A stretch of DNA of 64,000 nt from Anniella stebbinsi (GCA_029215795.1 JARDYH010000003.1:16780001-16844000), one strand, 5' to 3'. Positions 11,432-22,657 are shown, counted from the stretch's first letter. Numbers and translations are program-made. Notes: generated from the sequence alone by a model not told the origin.

Positions 11432-12652
11432 CATACACTTTCTAGGATCTTGTATGAGTGTAATAGTCTGGGGGGAAAGTCAGTGGGATCGGCATACAAA
11501 TTTTGAACCAGATCCAGAAAATCCTGTTGGCTTCTCTGGGTAATTGAACATCTCTGGGAAAGAACGACATACTTCTACGGAAAACAGGGGACATACGTCC
11601 AGGGTACACATGATTTGAAAACTGGGTTGAAGACCTTTAAGTTTCAGCCGGAGGGAATCACCAAGTTGTAACCTGTGACAAACAGCAGGCCCACATTTCC
11701 CCCTTTTTTGTCATTTGCACTGCCTGAACTGTGTGAAGTGGAGCATGCCATTGGAGTGTTCTCTGCAGTGTTGGTCTTTTTATGCTGGTTGCTTCCTTCT
11801 TTCTTGGGGTTTGTCACACATTGGCAATCTAATCACAGCCTTGCTACAGCCACAGCTTTGGAACGGCGCTTGGGTTTCTGTCAGACTTTCGCATTAGGCA
11901 AGTGCCCCCAAGTGGCGTCCCATGGATTTCATGGCGGACGTTTTCTACTTAGGCACATTGAATAGTACGGCAATCTGTTCCAAGTCTTCCTGCCAGTTCT
12001 ATCTTTGGCTCTGTCAGTTGCAGCCCCAGCCCAAAACAGCTCCGGCTTTGGGACAGGTAATTTTCACAGCCAGTTATTCGTGGTTAAAATCTGCTAAAAT
12101 CAGTGGAACGTTCTGAGAGTATTTTGTGAACGAATTTTAAAAAGTGTTTCAATGAAGTAGGTTCCAGACGCTGACCCCCCCCCTCCCCCCAAAAGAGCGG
12201 AATTAAGAATTGCTGAAATGGCTCCATCTCTGATGTACTAAGCAAGTCTGGCCCTAGCTAGGAGTTCACCCTGGAACCCCCATATATGCTTCTCTGAGCA
12301 CCTTGGAAAGCTGTGAGATAATTTTCAAGAAAAGAGGTAAGCATTTCTGACCCAGAGCAGAGTAGATGTAGCCTGCCCCCCCCCCCAATCTGTCTTCTCC
12401 ATGGTGGAAGATGTGAGCTGGAGAGGAGAATGCTCTATCCTGCCAGGGACTCAGCAGGTTGTGAGCTCAGTTCTTCCTCCTCTCCCCCTGAGTACAAGAT
12501 GGGCAGAGGGGAAGCAGGTGGCAGAGTCACAGCAGAATCTTGCACTCTTGCTCTTCCTGGGCTCCAAGTCCTTTCCACGGACAGGAGGTGACGGCAAAGG
12601 CATGGGGTGGGGGGTGGGGGTGGGGGGAGAAGAACAGAGGAGCCCTGTCAGG
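10346..12652. other. EPS8 intron with LINE fragments and a TG/AG microsatellite
   Basis: 10470-10820 looks like a decayed L2-type LINE on the minus strand (ttacttatttattttgcatg; ggtgccaccacagaaaagcc). 11378-11427 is (TG)n followed by (AG)n. A C-run is at about 12174-12190. No gene is seen. Confidence 0.45.
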
Positions 12653-12903
12653 ATTTATTTTTTTATTTGTTGACTAATACATTTATATCCCGCCTTTTCC
12701 CCTCTAAGGAACCCAAGGCGGCATACATAATCCTCCTCCTCTCCATTTCTAACAGCAACAACCCTATGAGGTAGGTTAGGCTGAGAGTCTGTGACTGGCC
12801 CAAAGTCACCCGACGAGCTCCTGTGGCCGAGTGGGGACTAGAACCCGGATCTCCCGACTCCCAGTCCAACACTTTGGCCACCACACCACACTGGCTCGAC
12901 ACA
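12653..12903 (-). repeat. Sauria-type tRNA-derived SINE
   Basis: On the minus strand it begins with the tRNA-like head (the complement of 'ttggccaccacaccacactg') and continues with the complements of 'gtggggactagaacccggat', 'ctgactggcccaaagtcacc' and 'tatgaggtaggttaggctga'. It ends in the 'cattatatcccgcctt'-type tail. This SINE class is widespread in squamates. Confidence 0.75.
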
Positions 12904-13384
12904 CTGGCTTTGAAAAAGCCCCACAGCGCCAAACCTCGATTCTGTCCTCATCTTAGAAGCAGGAAGCAGGACTGCCATTCCAGGTTGCTAGTACATTTTT
13001 GAGACCCTGGTAACAAATCACTGCAGGTGGAAAATATTCACAGGACAAGAGAAGGGTGCCTTCAGGAAGATTTCTGTGTGTTTCTAAGGGTGGCCATGGG
13101 TCCTCTTTTTTTCAGAGGGCAATCCTCTATTTGAAGGGCTGCCCAATCCAAGCACAGTTGGAAGGAAAAAAACTATAAGAATGGAGAATAGTGGCCCGGA
13201 AGTTGTATATCAATGATCAGCACCAGAACCAGTGGAAGCTGGTGGGTCCGATGTCAGTGGGGCAGTGAATCAGCTCCGGGTTTCAGCCAGAACCAGTCAG
13301 AACTCTGAAGGAGCTATTCAAAGTTCAACCTAACCCCCCTTTTTAAGTGATTTTTAAGATGTAAAGCCATTTTGTGGTTTTAGG

Positions 13385-13830
13385 ACAGCCTTCCCCAGAT
13401 GTTTTGGACCTCAGCTTCTATCAGCCTCAGGCAGCATGGTCAATGGTCAAGAATGCTGGATGTTTTAGAATCATAGAGTAGTAGAGTTGGAAGGGGGCCT
13501 ATAAGGCCATTGAGTCCAACTCCCTGCTCAATGTAAGAATCCACTTTGAAGCCTACCTGACAGATGGCTGTCCAGCTGCCTCTTGAAGATCTCTACTCCC
13601 TAGGTAATTGGTTCCATTGTCGTACTGCTCTAACAGTCTGGAAGTTTTTCCTGATGTCCAGCCTAAAAGTGAGCCCATTATTCCTTGTCCTGCACTCTGG
13701 GATGATCAAGAAGAGATCCTGTACCTCCTCTGCATGACAACCTTTCAAGTATTTGAAGAGTGCTATCATGTCTCCCCTCAGTCTTCTCTTCTCCACGCTA
13801 AACATGCCCAGATCTCCTCTCCTCATAGGG
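13385..13830 (-). mobile_element. CR1 LINE 3' end, inverted, beside a palindromic repeat
   Basis: 13466-13830 is a minus-strand CR1: 'atcatagagtagtagagttg', 'gggggcctataaggccattg', then a degenerate C-terminal RT frame (translated: IALFKYLKGCH..EEVQDLF, RLDIRKNF.TVRAVRQWNQLP). 13385-13465 is half of a 'ttttggacctcagcttctat' palindromic repeat. Confidence 0.85.
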
Positions 13831-14021
13831 CTTAGTCCAGCACTCTCTTCACACAGTGGCCAACCAGCTGTCAACCAGGGACCCACAAACATGGCGCGAG
13901 TGCAACAGCATCCTCCCACCCATGTTCCCCAGCAACTGGTGCATATAGGCTTACTGCCTCAGATACTGGAGGTAGCACATAGCCATCAGGACGAATAGCC
14001 ATTGGTAGCCTGACCTTTCTA
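13831..14021 (-). repeat. CR1-superclade LINE 3' fragment
   Basis: It reads 'ccagcactctcttcacacag', 'caaccagctgtcaaccagg' and 'tgcctcagatactggaggta'. Same element as 3953-4245. Confidence 0.6.
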
Positions 14022-14710
14022 ATCTATTTATTTATTAATTACATTTCATACCACCCCATAGCCGAAGCTCTCTGGGCAGTTTACAACAATCCAAGCCATA
14101 AAATACACGCAATAGAACATAATATAAAAATGTAAAAGTGCAAAAATATAAAATACAATACCGGATATAAAAGCAACTAAAGAAACTAAAAGGCCTGGGA
14201 GAGTAAAAAGGTCTTTACCGGGCACTGAAACATGCACAATGTAGGTGCCAGGTGAACCTCCCTGGGAAGTTCATTCCACAACCAAGGTGCCTCAGCTGAA
14301 AAGGCCTTCATCTTCGTTGCCACCAACCTCACTTCTTTTCATAGGGGCCCCCAGAGAAGGACAGCTAAAGCTGATCTTAAGGTCTGGCAGGTATATAGGG
14401 GAGAAGGCAACCTTTCAGATACCCTGGCCCCAAGCCGTTTAGAGCTTTGAATGTTAGTACCGACACTTTGAATCAGGCACAAAATGGACTGGCAGCCAGT
14501 GCAGACGGAAAAGTATGGACACAATATGATCATGTTAGCCATTCCCTAGTCTCACTGCCCTAGTTTGGACCAGCTGACGTGTCTGGACTATTTTCAGAGG
14601 CAGCCCCACGTATAATGCATTGCAGTAATCCAATGCAGCTGCTAGAAGCTTCTGGGTCATGCCTGCCCATTGGTCTAAGCGGCCAGGAGATCTGCTCTTG
14701 CAGGGCAGTT
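14022..14710 (-). mobile_element. L2-like LINE 3' region, the longest copy here
   Basis: On the plus strand it begins with 'atttatttattaattacat' and 'ccgaagctctctgggcagtt' (inverted 3' tail). It then reads the complement of a LINE coding end ('ttcattccacaaccaaggtg', 'ctgaaaaggccttcatcttc') and further sequence such as 'actggcagccagtgcagacg' and 'taatgcattgcagtaatcca'. Several stops interrupt it. The 21013 copy still translates as RRAFSAVAPQLWNEPPREVR, the conserved motif near the end of L2/CR1-type ORF2. Confidence 0.65.
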
Positions 14711-15914
14711 TCGCATCCTATTTTCTGCTTTTCTCTTACTCCTCTCTCAGCTAAGGGATGCTTCAGGGATTTGACCTTTGCCAATTCTGATATGAACTGG
14801 GCTGATCCTCAGCTCCTGAAAGCACGTGCAGATCAGAATGTACCTATCCATCTAAGTTCACACTTCTCCAAATGCTAAAACACCATTCTCAGCTTAAGAA
14901 TATATCAAGGTGCATGTAGAAAGGCATATTTTCAGGAAAAAAATACACATTTCAATGGGGGGGGGGGGTTGTGCGCAGATTTTTATTCTTGTTAAATCAC
15001 AGATTGCCTTGGAAACGTGTTTTTGTTTTGCTTTCTGGCTACGTTGCAGATTAAAAACCAATTTGTAAAAAAAAATATTGAAAAACACAAAACTTGGAAA
15101 CAGGACAGCACAAACTTCTGAATGAACACATGGGAAAGTGACGAAGGCTGGAAATAGACGTAGGTGGGCTTTAGTTCAGCAGATTGCCTCATTGCCCTTA
15201 ATACTGGCACTGGTTAAATAAAGTCTTTTTTTTAAGTGACTATTATTATTATTATCATCATTATTATTATTATTTATCATTATTATTGTTCCTTCTGCCA
15301 AAAGACTTTGGCCATTAGCACTCATATGGAAACTGTCGGTGCCAGGTTTGTCCTCCGTTCTCTGGCGCACCGCATTCTCTTCGTGTTCCCTGGAACTTGC
15401 CACGAAACCTTCTGCAAGTCTCTTTATTTAGCAATTTGTGGCAAATGTCTCTCCGTGGGGGTGCAGTTTCTCTTTCACACACATCTCTCGTGACCAGACC
15501 TCCTGCCAGCATGCTTAGATCCAGCCCAATTATGTCCTGCCAACTGCTTCCCCCTCCGCCTTTCTTCTCTGCTGCCTGGGAAATGTGTTCCAACGAAGGA
15601 GCGCACAGTTGCCAGAATTGCCATCCAATCATTGCCAATAATCCATACGGTACCATCATGGCCAAACTGGTAGCTTTTTCTTTTTTTCCTTTTTGGGGGG
15701 TTTGTTTTTAAAAGCATAATGGTAATTAAAATAGCAATGCTTTTCAGTTTCTTTGTTCAGGAGTTAGGGGAGGGATTTATCCAAATGATATCTCCACTTT
15801 TAAAAACAAAACCATAGCAGGGACAACTGTTTTTTGTTTGTTTGTTTTGACAAGCAATTGTGGGGTGTAGCGGCTGTGGGGAGAGAAAAGCAAAGCGCTG
15901 TTGTATCGGTTGGA
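14711..15914. other. EPS8 intron; low-complexity and microsatellite DNA
   Basis: 14880-15130 is A/T-rich with a G run at 14958-14968 and 'atgcat'-type units like those at 42830 and 55700. 15238-15290 is an imperfect (ATT)n tract. Overlapping open frames at 15300-15720 have no family match and I do not consider them genes. Confidence 0.45.
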
Positions 15915-16308
15915 GCAAAAACTGTGAAGCCAGGCAAGATGGAGACAGTAAAAGAGCTGAAGTCTTCAGGACAGATAAAAGGAAATACTTCTTCACACAG
16001 CACATGGTTAAACCATGGAACTCACTTCCACAAGAGATTGTGATAGTCATCCATTTGGATGACTTCAAAAACAGGGGATTGGATAAATTCCTGGAGGAGA
16101 AGGCTATCAATGGCTACTAGTCCTGATGGCTATGTCCTACTTCCAGGATCAGAAGTAGTAAGCCTATATACACCAGTTGCTGGGGAACATGGGCGGAAGG
16201 GTGCAGTTACACCCACGTCCTCCTGATTGTGGGTTTTCTGTGAGCAGCTTGTTGTCCACTGTGTGAACAGAATGCTGGACTAGGTGGACCCTTGGTCTGA
16301 TCCAGCAT
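15915..16308 (+). mobile_element. CR1-superclade LINE 3' end with residual coding frame
   Basis: 15920-16120 encodes a decayed RT C-terminus (KYFFTQHMVKPWNSLPQEIV, then DKFLEEKAINGY and a stop). It is followed by the 3' UTR 'ctagtcctgatggctatgtc', 'accagttgctggggaaca', 'ctaggtggacccttggtctg', ending near 'atccagcatg'. Orientation agrees with the inverted copies at 3953, 13831, 16878 and 29175. Confidence 0.75.
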
Positions 16309-16560
16309 GATGATGATGATGATGGTGGTGATTTCATTTCTATACCGCCCAATAGCTGAGGCTCTCTAGGTGGTTCATAACAATTCATAAAAATAAATAC
16401 AAAACCCTCAACTTTATAATACAACATTATAATACAACATTAAAATACAATGTGGTCTAAAAACAATTTATGATACAAAATTTAAAACAATTAAATAACT
16501 AAAAACAATTTCCAATCAAAATTTCAGTCCTTTCTCTACCTATCAAACTTGACACAGCTT
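16309..16560 (-). repeat. L2-like LINE tail, inverted
   Basis: A (GAT)n run is followed by 'atttctataccgcccaatag' and 'gaggctctctaggtggttca', then A-rich sequence. It abuts the end of the preceding LINE. Confidence 0.6.
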
Positions 16561-16877
16561 TATTTGGTTCATTATTTATTCCCCATTTTTCTGTTGAAAT
16601 AGCAATCAAAGTGACCCATGGTAAAGAAATCCAGTATAATCAACAATATATTATTAACAGAGAACAACCATAATAAGATACCAGTGGTAAACCATTGGTA
16701 ATAAAAACACCAAAGGACAGCAGTACCAAAAGTTCATTGAGAATATCATAAAAACAGCGGGTTAGTGGCCAACCTCAACTCCAGGGGCCAAAGGAACTGG
16801 CTCTCACCAATCCAAATAGTTATGTCCATTCCATTCCATTTCTGGGTTACACATTTAGCTCAGCCCATTCCAGAAAA

Positions 16878-17128
16878 CGGAACATAAGAATGTAAGAGCC
16901 CTGCTAGATCAGACCGAGGGTCCATCTTGTCCAGCACTCTGTTCACACAGTGGCCAACCAGCTGTCTACCAGGGACCCACAAGCAGGACACGGTGCAAGA
17001 GCACCCTCCCACCCATATTCCCCAGCAACTGGTGTATACAGGCCTATTGCCTCTGATACTGGAGGTAGCACATAATTGTCAGGACTTGTAGCCATTGCTA
17101 GTCTTCTCCAGGAATTTACCCAACCTTG
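16878..17128 (-). repeat. CR1-superclade LINE 3' fragment
   Basis: It reads 'cataagaatgtaagagccct', 'tagatcagaccgagggtcca', 'accagctgtctaccagggac' and 'tctccaggaatttacccaa'. Same element as 15915, opposite strand. Confidence 0.65.
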
Positions 17129-18017
17129 CAGAATCACACATGAACAGCTTAAAGAATCCAGTTTTAAAGTCCAGTACCTCTGTTTTTAATAAGCTTCTAG
17201 CTCTCATTGCTCTTATGAGTACATTTTAATGGCGCTTGACCAAGAAAATGTGTTATATTAGCTAAGGATGCAATCAAGCAGTTGTACTAATTCAGAAGGA
17301 TACAGTTCAATAATACAATATAAACCACTGTATTATATGTTATTTCAATATAACACTATATATTGTATTTCCTAATTGCATCCTGAGGTTGATATTGTGT
17401 AAGCCATGCTTTGTTTTGGTTCATATCTGCACACTGAAGTCACCAGTGATTGTAAGAATGCCAATATATAAAAATTGGCAAGTCATTGCCATTATCAAGA
17501 GCAAATGAATATCACTTAAGCGCTGGAGGACTGCCAATTTATGGTTGAAATTCCAGAGTTGGTTTAACCGTCTAATTTGCTTTGATTTACTTTGTTTTTC
17601 TCATAGCAATTACTGGGAGAACTCTCTGAGGTAACTCAAATTGCTTTGTATAAAATGTTGTGCAAAATGGTATGTGTGAAAAGCTTTGTGGGGATTATCC
17701 ATAAAGTGTGTTGCACTTCTAAAAGCCATCCCGCCCCCACCTCCATTCTTATAACTAATTTTCAACTTCCAACCTTAGGGAGCCTCAACTGAGGGTGAAC
17801 ATATGAACTTGCCTTATACCAGGTTAGGCAACTGCTCTAACACTGTCTACTTTAGGGCTGGGGAGAAGGTAGATTTCCAAATGTGTTTGACTATAACTCA
17901 GAGGGCTCTAGGAGTTGAAGTCCAAAATATCTGGAGTTCTACCTTCTGGCCACCCATGTCCAGGCTCTTCAAGGTCTCCAGCAGAGAGAAGTCTTTCTGT
18001 TTGATCGGAGATGTCAG
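17129..18017. other. EPS8 intron; one palindromic repeat
   Basis: 17850-17960 is a decayed foldback repeat (agaaggtagatttccaaatg ... atctggagttctaccttctg). The rest is A/T-rich and shows nothing recognisable. Confidence 0.45.
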
Positions 18018-18075
18018 GGATTCATAGAACCATAGAATAGTAGAGTTGGAAGGGGCCTATAAGGCCATTGACACA
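18018..18075 (-). repeat. CR1 3' tail
   Basis: 'attcatagaaccatagaata', 'gtagagttggaaggggccta' and 'taaggccattgac' are the reverse complement of the CR1 3' terminus. Only the last ~55 bp remain, an extremely 5'-truncated insertion. Confidence 0.75.
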
Positions 18076-18660
18076 GCTCCCTTCTCCCACTTTAATGTGC
18101 AACATACTTCACAAATTGCCCCCTTGTTTGTGCTGTATATGGTTTAAAGGTAACCTTTTCCTATGCTTTCTTTCTGAGTGGTGCTGGAGGACAACCTAAT
18201 GAATGTGCAAAGAACAGCTGTGAACATTCAACGTTGTGGGGTTTGGTTCTTCATTTTAAGGATTTGGACCCTGAGGAAACGATTTGGTTTCTTATTTGAC
18301 TTCACTGCTTACTCTCCACAAGGCCAATTCTGAAACACCTCATTTAGCAACGTGACCCTGTTTGCGTCACTTTTTGGAAGGGATATTTGGACCGTTCTTC
18401 ATGTTCCATATGTTACCTTTTGGATTCTTTTTTCTCTCTCGGTTTTCAAGGCAGTTATTGCTGAGCCAATGGCCCACTGCACTCTGCAACGTGACAAGGG
18501 TTGTGTATGCATCCCACTGCTCCCTGCCTCCACTGGGCCGATACAAGGAATTGGGGAATGATGTGTTATGCATGACAATGGCATATAATCAAATAATAAA
18601 AATCCTTCGCAGGGAACATGTTTCGCCAAAAGCTTTTTACTTTAGCCACCAAATCTCTTT

Positions 18661-18685
18661 TTTTATATTATTATTATTATTATTA

Positions 18686-18717
<32 letters not shown>

Positions 18718-18720
18718 TTA
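18661..18720. repeat. (ATT)n microsatellite
   Basis: An almost pure trinucleotide tract, probably grown from a LINE tail. It creates a spurious Leu-rich open frame. Confidence 0.9.
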
Positions 18721-19538
18721 ATAAGCCATCACCTTGATGAAAGAGAATGTTACACAGACATTTGTCAGTCAGTCCATGTCTTCGAACTTTTACCCAAATC
18801 AGGGCTAACTCAGATGGGAGGCAGGCGACCCATGCCTGGAATCTCCCATGTTTTTAAAAATATTCATTCCATGGCTGCTATTGAGGGCGGGCAAATGGAT
18901 TGTGGGGCTATGGTGCTTGGGAAGGAGTGGGGTATTAACCTGTTTTCTTCTGCATCGTTTTTGAAAACCAAACCCTCTCTCTACCCCCCCCCCCATCCCC
19001 CTGACTGAGCTTGCTATTTGCCCAGAGGGGGGGAAGCCTGGTTACCCATTGCATCTGGCTTGGCCCACAATCTGGCCAGTGCCTTTGTGTGTGTGCTAGG
19101 GATTTCCAAGGAATCTGCAACAAATTCAAATGAGTTTGAATTTCTATCAATCCAATCTGCAGGTCCTACAGTAGAAAGCTTTTAGTCCCCCTCTTGGGGG
19201 GGACATTGCTAGTTTGCACTAAAATGCGTGAGCACAGATTTGCACCCTAGTAAGCATTTGAAATGCATTAATATTATTTTTTTTTTCTTGAAAAGAGAAA
19301 GATGTCAGGAGACAATACTCATCCAACAGTTTGGATTTCACTCTTCCTTTTTTACTTCTCGCCCTGCAATGTGTACAAGTGTATGTGTTATCGTATTATA
19401 CCTCTCTGGAGTTTTACAGGTTGGATGTGTGAAGAGAGAGAAAAAATAAACAAGTACTTTCTTGCAGAAGTCTTGTCCACCCCCCCCAAAAAAAAACCTT
19501 GAAAGGACAATGAAAGCTCCCTCTTTTCATACTTGCAG
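18721..19538. other. EPS8 intron leading to the Pro-rich exon
   Basis: The stretch has C and G runs near 18984-19030 and 19194-19202, a T run at about 19278-19288, and a C/A tract at 19479-19497. It ends in acceptor cttgcag at 19538. No gene is seen. Confidence 0.45.
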
Positions 19539-19764
19539 AAACAAAGGACAGACTTTGTTCCGAAGCAGCCTGACCTCATGCCCGCTGCTCCGTCGCCACC
19601 CCAGACGCCGCTCCCGATCCCGGTCGCAGTCCCTCTCCCTCCGAGTATTCCAGCGCCTGTCCCAGTTCCTGTGCCAAAGGTACCTGGAGCCATCAGCCGC
19701 CAGAGCAGCACGTCAAGCGACAGCGGGCGAGACACCCAGAGACAAAAACCGCCCCCTGTAGATC
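19539..19764 (+). CDS. EPS8: EPS8 exon: proline-rich linker after the SH3 domain
   Basis: 75 codons plus one base (acceptor acttgcag, donor gatc|gtgagt). The encoded linker starts KQRTDFVPKQ, passes through a Pro/Val-rich stretch with repeated PxP (TPLPIPVAVPLPP, APVPVPVPKVPG), and ends in the Ser-rich SRQSSTSSDSG and QRQKPPPVD. The equivalent mammalian region is also Pro-rich and Ser-rich. It connects the SH3 domain to the actin-binding C-terminus and offers docking sites for SH3-containing partners. Its GC content is much higher than the flanking intron. The single base left at the end (C) joins GA of the next exon to give Arg. Confidence 0.96.
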
Positions 19765-19911
19765 GTGAGTTTTTGTTTGGTGGTTGTTGGGTTTTTTTAA
19801 AGCAGGAAAATCATGTGCGTTAAAAAAAGAATGCTGCTTACTCTAATCTGGATTGAAAGAGGTCTGTACACCCAACAGAATTTGACATCCAGAAGATTTG
19901 ACATTAAAAAT

Positions 19912-20272
19912 GGCAGTTGAGGGTTCTCAGCTTTATTATGGCAACTGAAAGGTCAAAAATGGCAATTGAAAGTTCTCAGCTTTGTTATGGCAAGTGAAAG
20001 TTCAAAACTGGCAATGGAAGGTTCTCAGCTTTATTATGGCAAGTGAAAGTTCAAAACTGGCAAAGGAAGGTTCTCAGCTTTATTATTATAATAAAACTAG
20101 CAGTGGAAGGTACTCAGCTTTATTATAGCAAGTGAAAGTTCAAAACTGGCAATGGAAGGTTCTCAGCTTTATTATGACAACTGAAGGTTCAAAACTGTCA
20201 ATGGAAGGTTCTCAGCTTGTTATGGCAAGTGAAGGTTCAAAACTGGCAATGGAAGGTTCTCAGCTTTATTAT
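19912..20272. repeat. 49-bp minisatellite, about 7.6 units
   Basis: Successive units begin at 19912, 19961, 20010, 20059, 20100, 20148, 20197 and 20245. Each contains 'ggaaggttctcagcttta' and 'ggcaagtgaaagttcaaaac'. Units 1-3 are exactly 49 bp, unit 4 has an internal deletion, and the last unit is partial. The array begins 148 bases after the donor of the Pro-rich exon. Confidence 0.95.
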
Positions 20273-20319
20273 TTTTGAAGCAGAGTTTGGTCAGGAAGTG
20301 GAGCATCCTCCTCTTCCTT

Positions 20320-20865
20320 AGTCAGCCTTCCCCAGCCTGGTGCCCTTTAGATGTCTTGGACAACAGCTTCCACCATCCCCAGCCAGGTTGGGGGAAGGCC
20401 CTTATCCCTGCTTTCAGACTCCATACCATCCCTCTTGCCATTCCCCCAGTCCTTGCCAAACAGTGCCAGATTCTTTGAAAACCTGGTTCTGGAAACCTGA
20501 AATCCATAAATGTCGGTGTGTTTAAACGACATCATTTGAATTTTGGGGTGGTCCAAAAGTATTTACAGTGCATTGACCGGTTTTCCAGCCATGTCTTGCA
20601 AGACAGGGGGCTTTGATCCCTGAAAGGGGGCCGAGAGCGCTGATGTCTTGTGCCAGGTGTGCAGAGGAACGTTTTATATGCTGGGAAGGAAGAAGCACCG
20701 TCAGAAGTTTTGTCGTCGTTGATGACACCTTGGTCCATAGGATCGTGTCGCCATGGACCATTGAGTATCCTGAATTGACAACCTTGTACAGGTTTTTGTG
20801 TTCTTGCAGCTTAGGGTCTTCAGCCTTTGGGCTGGCATCTGTAGCTAATAACTGTTTGAAGTGGG
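20320..20865. other. Intron segment; half palindromic repeat then unexplained unique DNA
   Basis: 20320-20400 is a half copy of the foldback family (cagccttccccagcctggtg). 20530-20865 carries no repeat I recognise, has several CpGs, and is open on the minus strand (see findings). No family match was found for that frame. Confidence 0.4.
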
Positions 20866-21012
20866 GGGGGGCATAGCTCGGTGGTAGAGTATCTGCTTTG
20901 CATGCAAAATGTCCCAGGATCAATGCCCGACATCTCCAGGTAGGGCTGGAAAGCCCCTGCCTGATACCCTGGAGAACCTTTACTGCTAGTCAGTGTCGAC
21001 AATACTGGGCTA
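20866..21012 (+). repeat. tRNA-Ala-derived SINE, 5' part (interrupted)
   Basis: The head has an A box (tagctcggtggtagagt), an anticodon region 'tttgcatgcaaaatg' and a degenerate B box (ggatcaatgcc), all like tRNA-Ala. It is followed by the SINE body (atctccaggtagggctggaa; ctagtcagtgtcgacaatac). A LINE insertion cuts it at 21012 and the tail resumes at 21442-21495. A decayed second copy lies at 21505-21665. Confidence 0.8.
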
Positions 21013-21441
21013 TATTTATCTATTTATTTATTTATTTTTCATTTCTATACCGCCCAATAGCCGAAGCTCTCTGGGCGGTTTACAAAAATTAAAACCATGA
21101 AAACCATTCAAAATATAAAACAAACAACAGTATAAACCCATAGTGTAAAATGCAATATAAAAGCACAACCAGGATAAAAACCGAGCAACCATGCAGAAAT
21201 GAATACAGATTTAAACTACAAATTTAAAACAGCCAAGTTAAAAATTAAGTCGATAAAACTGTTAAAATACTGAGAAAATGAAAAGCTCTTCACCTGGCAT
21301 CGAAAAGAGTATAATGTAGGTGCCAGGCGAACCTCTCTGGGGGGCTCATTCCACAGCTGGGGTGCCACAGCAGAGAAGGCCCTCCTCCTGGTAGCCACCT
21401 GCCTCACTTCCTTTGGCAGGGGCTCACGAAGAAGGACTCCT
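21013..21441 (-). mobile_element. L2-like LINE 3' end inserted into a SINE
   Basis: On the plus strand it starts with (ATTT)n and 'ttctataccgcccaatagcc' (inverted tail) and ends in the coding segment. The minus-strand translation contains RRAFSAVAPQLWNEPPREVR and LAPTLYSFRCQVKSF, the L2/CR1-type ORF2 end. The SINE is split exactly here, with 'gcta' on both sides as a short candidate target-site duplication. Confidence 0.8.
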
Positions 21442-21665
21442 GCTAGATGGACCAATGGTCTGACTCAATATAAGGCTGCTTTCTATGTTCCTATGATCTG
21501 CACCAGGTAAGGGTCAGTGGTAAGCTTTGCATGCAGAAGGTCCCAGGTTCAGTCCTGGGTATCTCATATCTGAAACCCTGGAGGGCTTCTGCTGGTCAGC
21601 ACAGGCAGTACTGAGTGAAGTGGGCCAAAGGTCTGACTTGGTGTAAGGCAACTTCTTCCCTTCCT
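21442..21665 (+). repeat. SINE tail and a second decayed SINE
   Basis: 21442-21495 (ctagatggaccaatggtctg ... ttctatgttcctatg) completes the SINE begun at 20866. 21505-21665 (ggtaagctttgcatgcagaa, ggtcccaggttcagtcctgg) is another copy, lacking its first bases. Confidence 0.7.
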
Positions 21666-22657
21666 AGCATGTCCAGCTCTTTGCTTCACTGGCCATTTCT
21701 GGATATTACACCTCTGCTAAATGAACAAGAGTAGGGCCAGGTCAGGATTGTGGGTTGTTGCTGATGTTCATGGCCATTTAGCAGCTCTTGCTTGGACTAA
21801 AACAGATTGCCCTGATAAGACAGGAAGGATGAAATGCATCCTTTAGGGAGACGCATAGCATTGTCTGTTCGACAAGAAGACCCGATTGCACCTGCCATTG
21901 AACCGGAGGAACAAACCAGGAAGATGGAAATGAGTGGCACAATTTAGGATAATTACTTCCTTTTGCTCTTGGAATAGTCAGTGTAGGAGACTGCTGTTGT
22001 ACTTGAGTCCTAATGATGGAGTGATTGGTGGTTGCCTCAGAATTGATGCAGCAGAATAGCCCTGATTTTCAGAACCAGCCTAGGAGAGCTGGTGCACAAC
22101 ACAGACAGACAGATGGTTTTTAGTGGCCCTAATTGCTAAGGATACAATCCAGCCAACAATAAGAACATCTAAGTTCCATTGGCTTTAATGGGAAATAGCT
22201 AAGCCCATCCTTACCTCTCCCATTGAAATCAATTGGGATAAAAAGTGCATATTTTTAGCTGGATCATACTCTAGGTCTGCAATAGAATTCAACAGCGATC
22301 TTAAAATGTCATGTCGTTCCTGTTCAGTTAGGGGTGGGAAAGAAATTGTGCTGAGTTTTTTAGTCTTTGTCAGACCTCTCCCCTAACACGCTGGATGAAA
22401 CAGAGAATCTGAAGGAATTGATGCTATTTTACAAGAGATTTAGAACCGGTCCTGAGAAAGACAGGCAGATAGTAAAGCTATGGCTGCAATCCTTTGCACG
22501 TTTACTTGGGAGTAAGCAGTAAGGCTTGCTTCTGAGTAAACATGCATAGGATTGATTCTAGGTAAAGCAATTAAAGACGCAGGAAAATCGCTGTTTCCGT
22601 TTTGTGAATCACTTCTTCAAATATATTTTAAAAACAGCCTTCCTTTCATTCATTCAG
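21666..22657. other. EPS8 intron; short palindromic repeats
   Basis: 22140-22260 (ttccattggctttaatggga) and 22480-22556 (ttacttgggagtaagcagta ... taaacatgcataggattg) are fragments of a squamate palindromic repeat related to 44058-44178. It ends in the acceptor ttcattcag. No gene is seen. Confidence 0.45.

Noticed and set aside
18661..18720. Leu-rich membrane segment in an open frame
   Set aside because: It is the translation of an (ATT)n microsatellite. The same applies to 1098, 15238, 38295 and 59028.
19912..20272. CRISPR-like repeat array
   Set aside because: Units are contiguous 49-bp copies without unique spacers, in a vertebrate intron. It is a minisatellite.
20522..20923. 133-codon minus-strand open frame as a gene
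   Set aside because: Its start codon and first ~20 codons come from the SINE at 20866. There is no family match and no splice context. It is kept only as a finding for the unexplained segment.
20866..20940. Functional tRNA-Ala gene
   Set aside because: The A box is good but the B box is degenerate, and it continues into a SINE body that is repeated elsewhere in the window.
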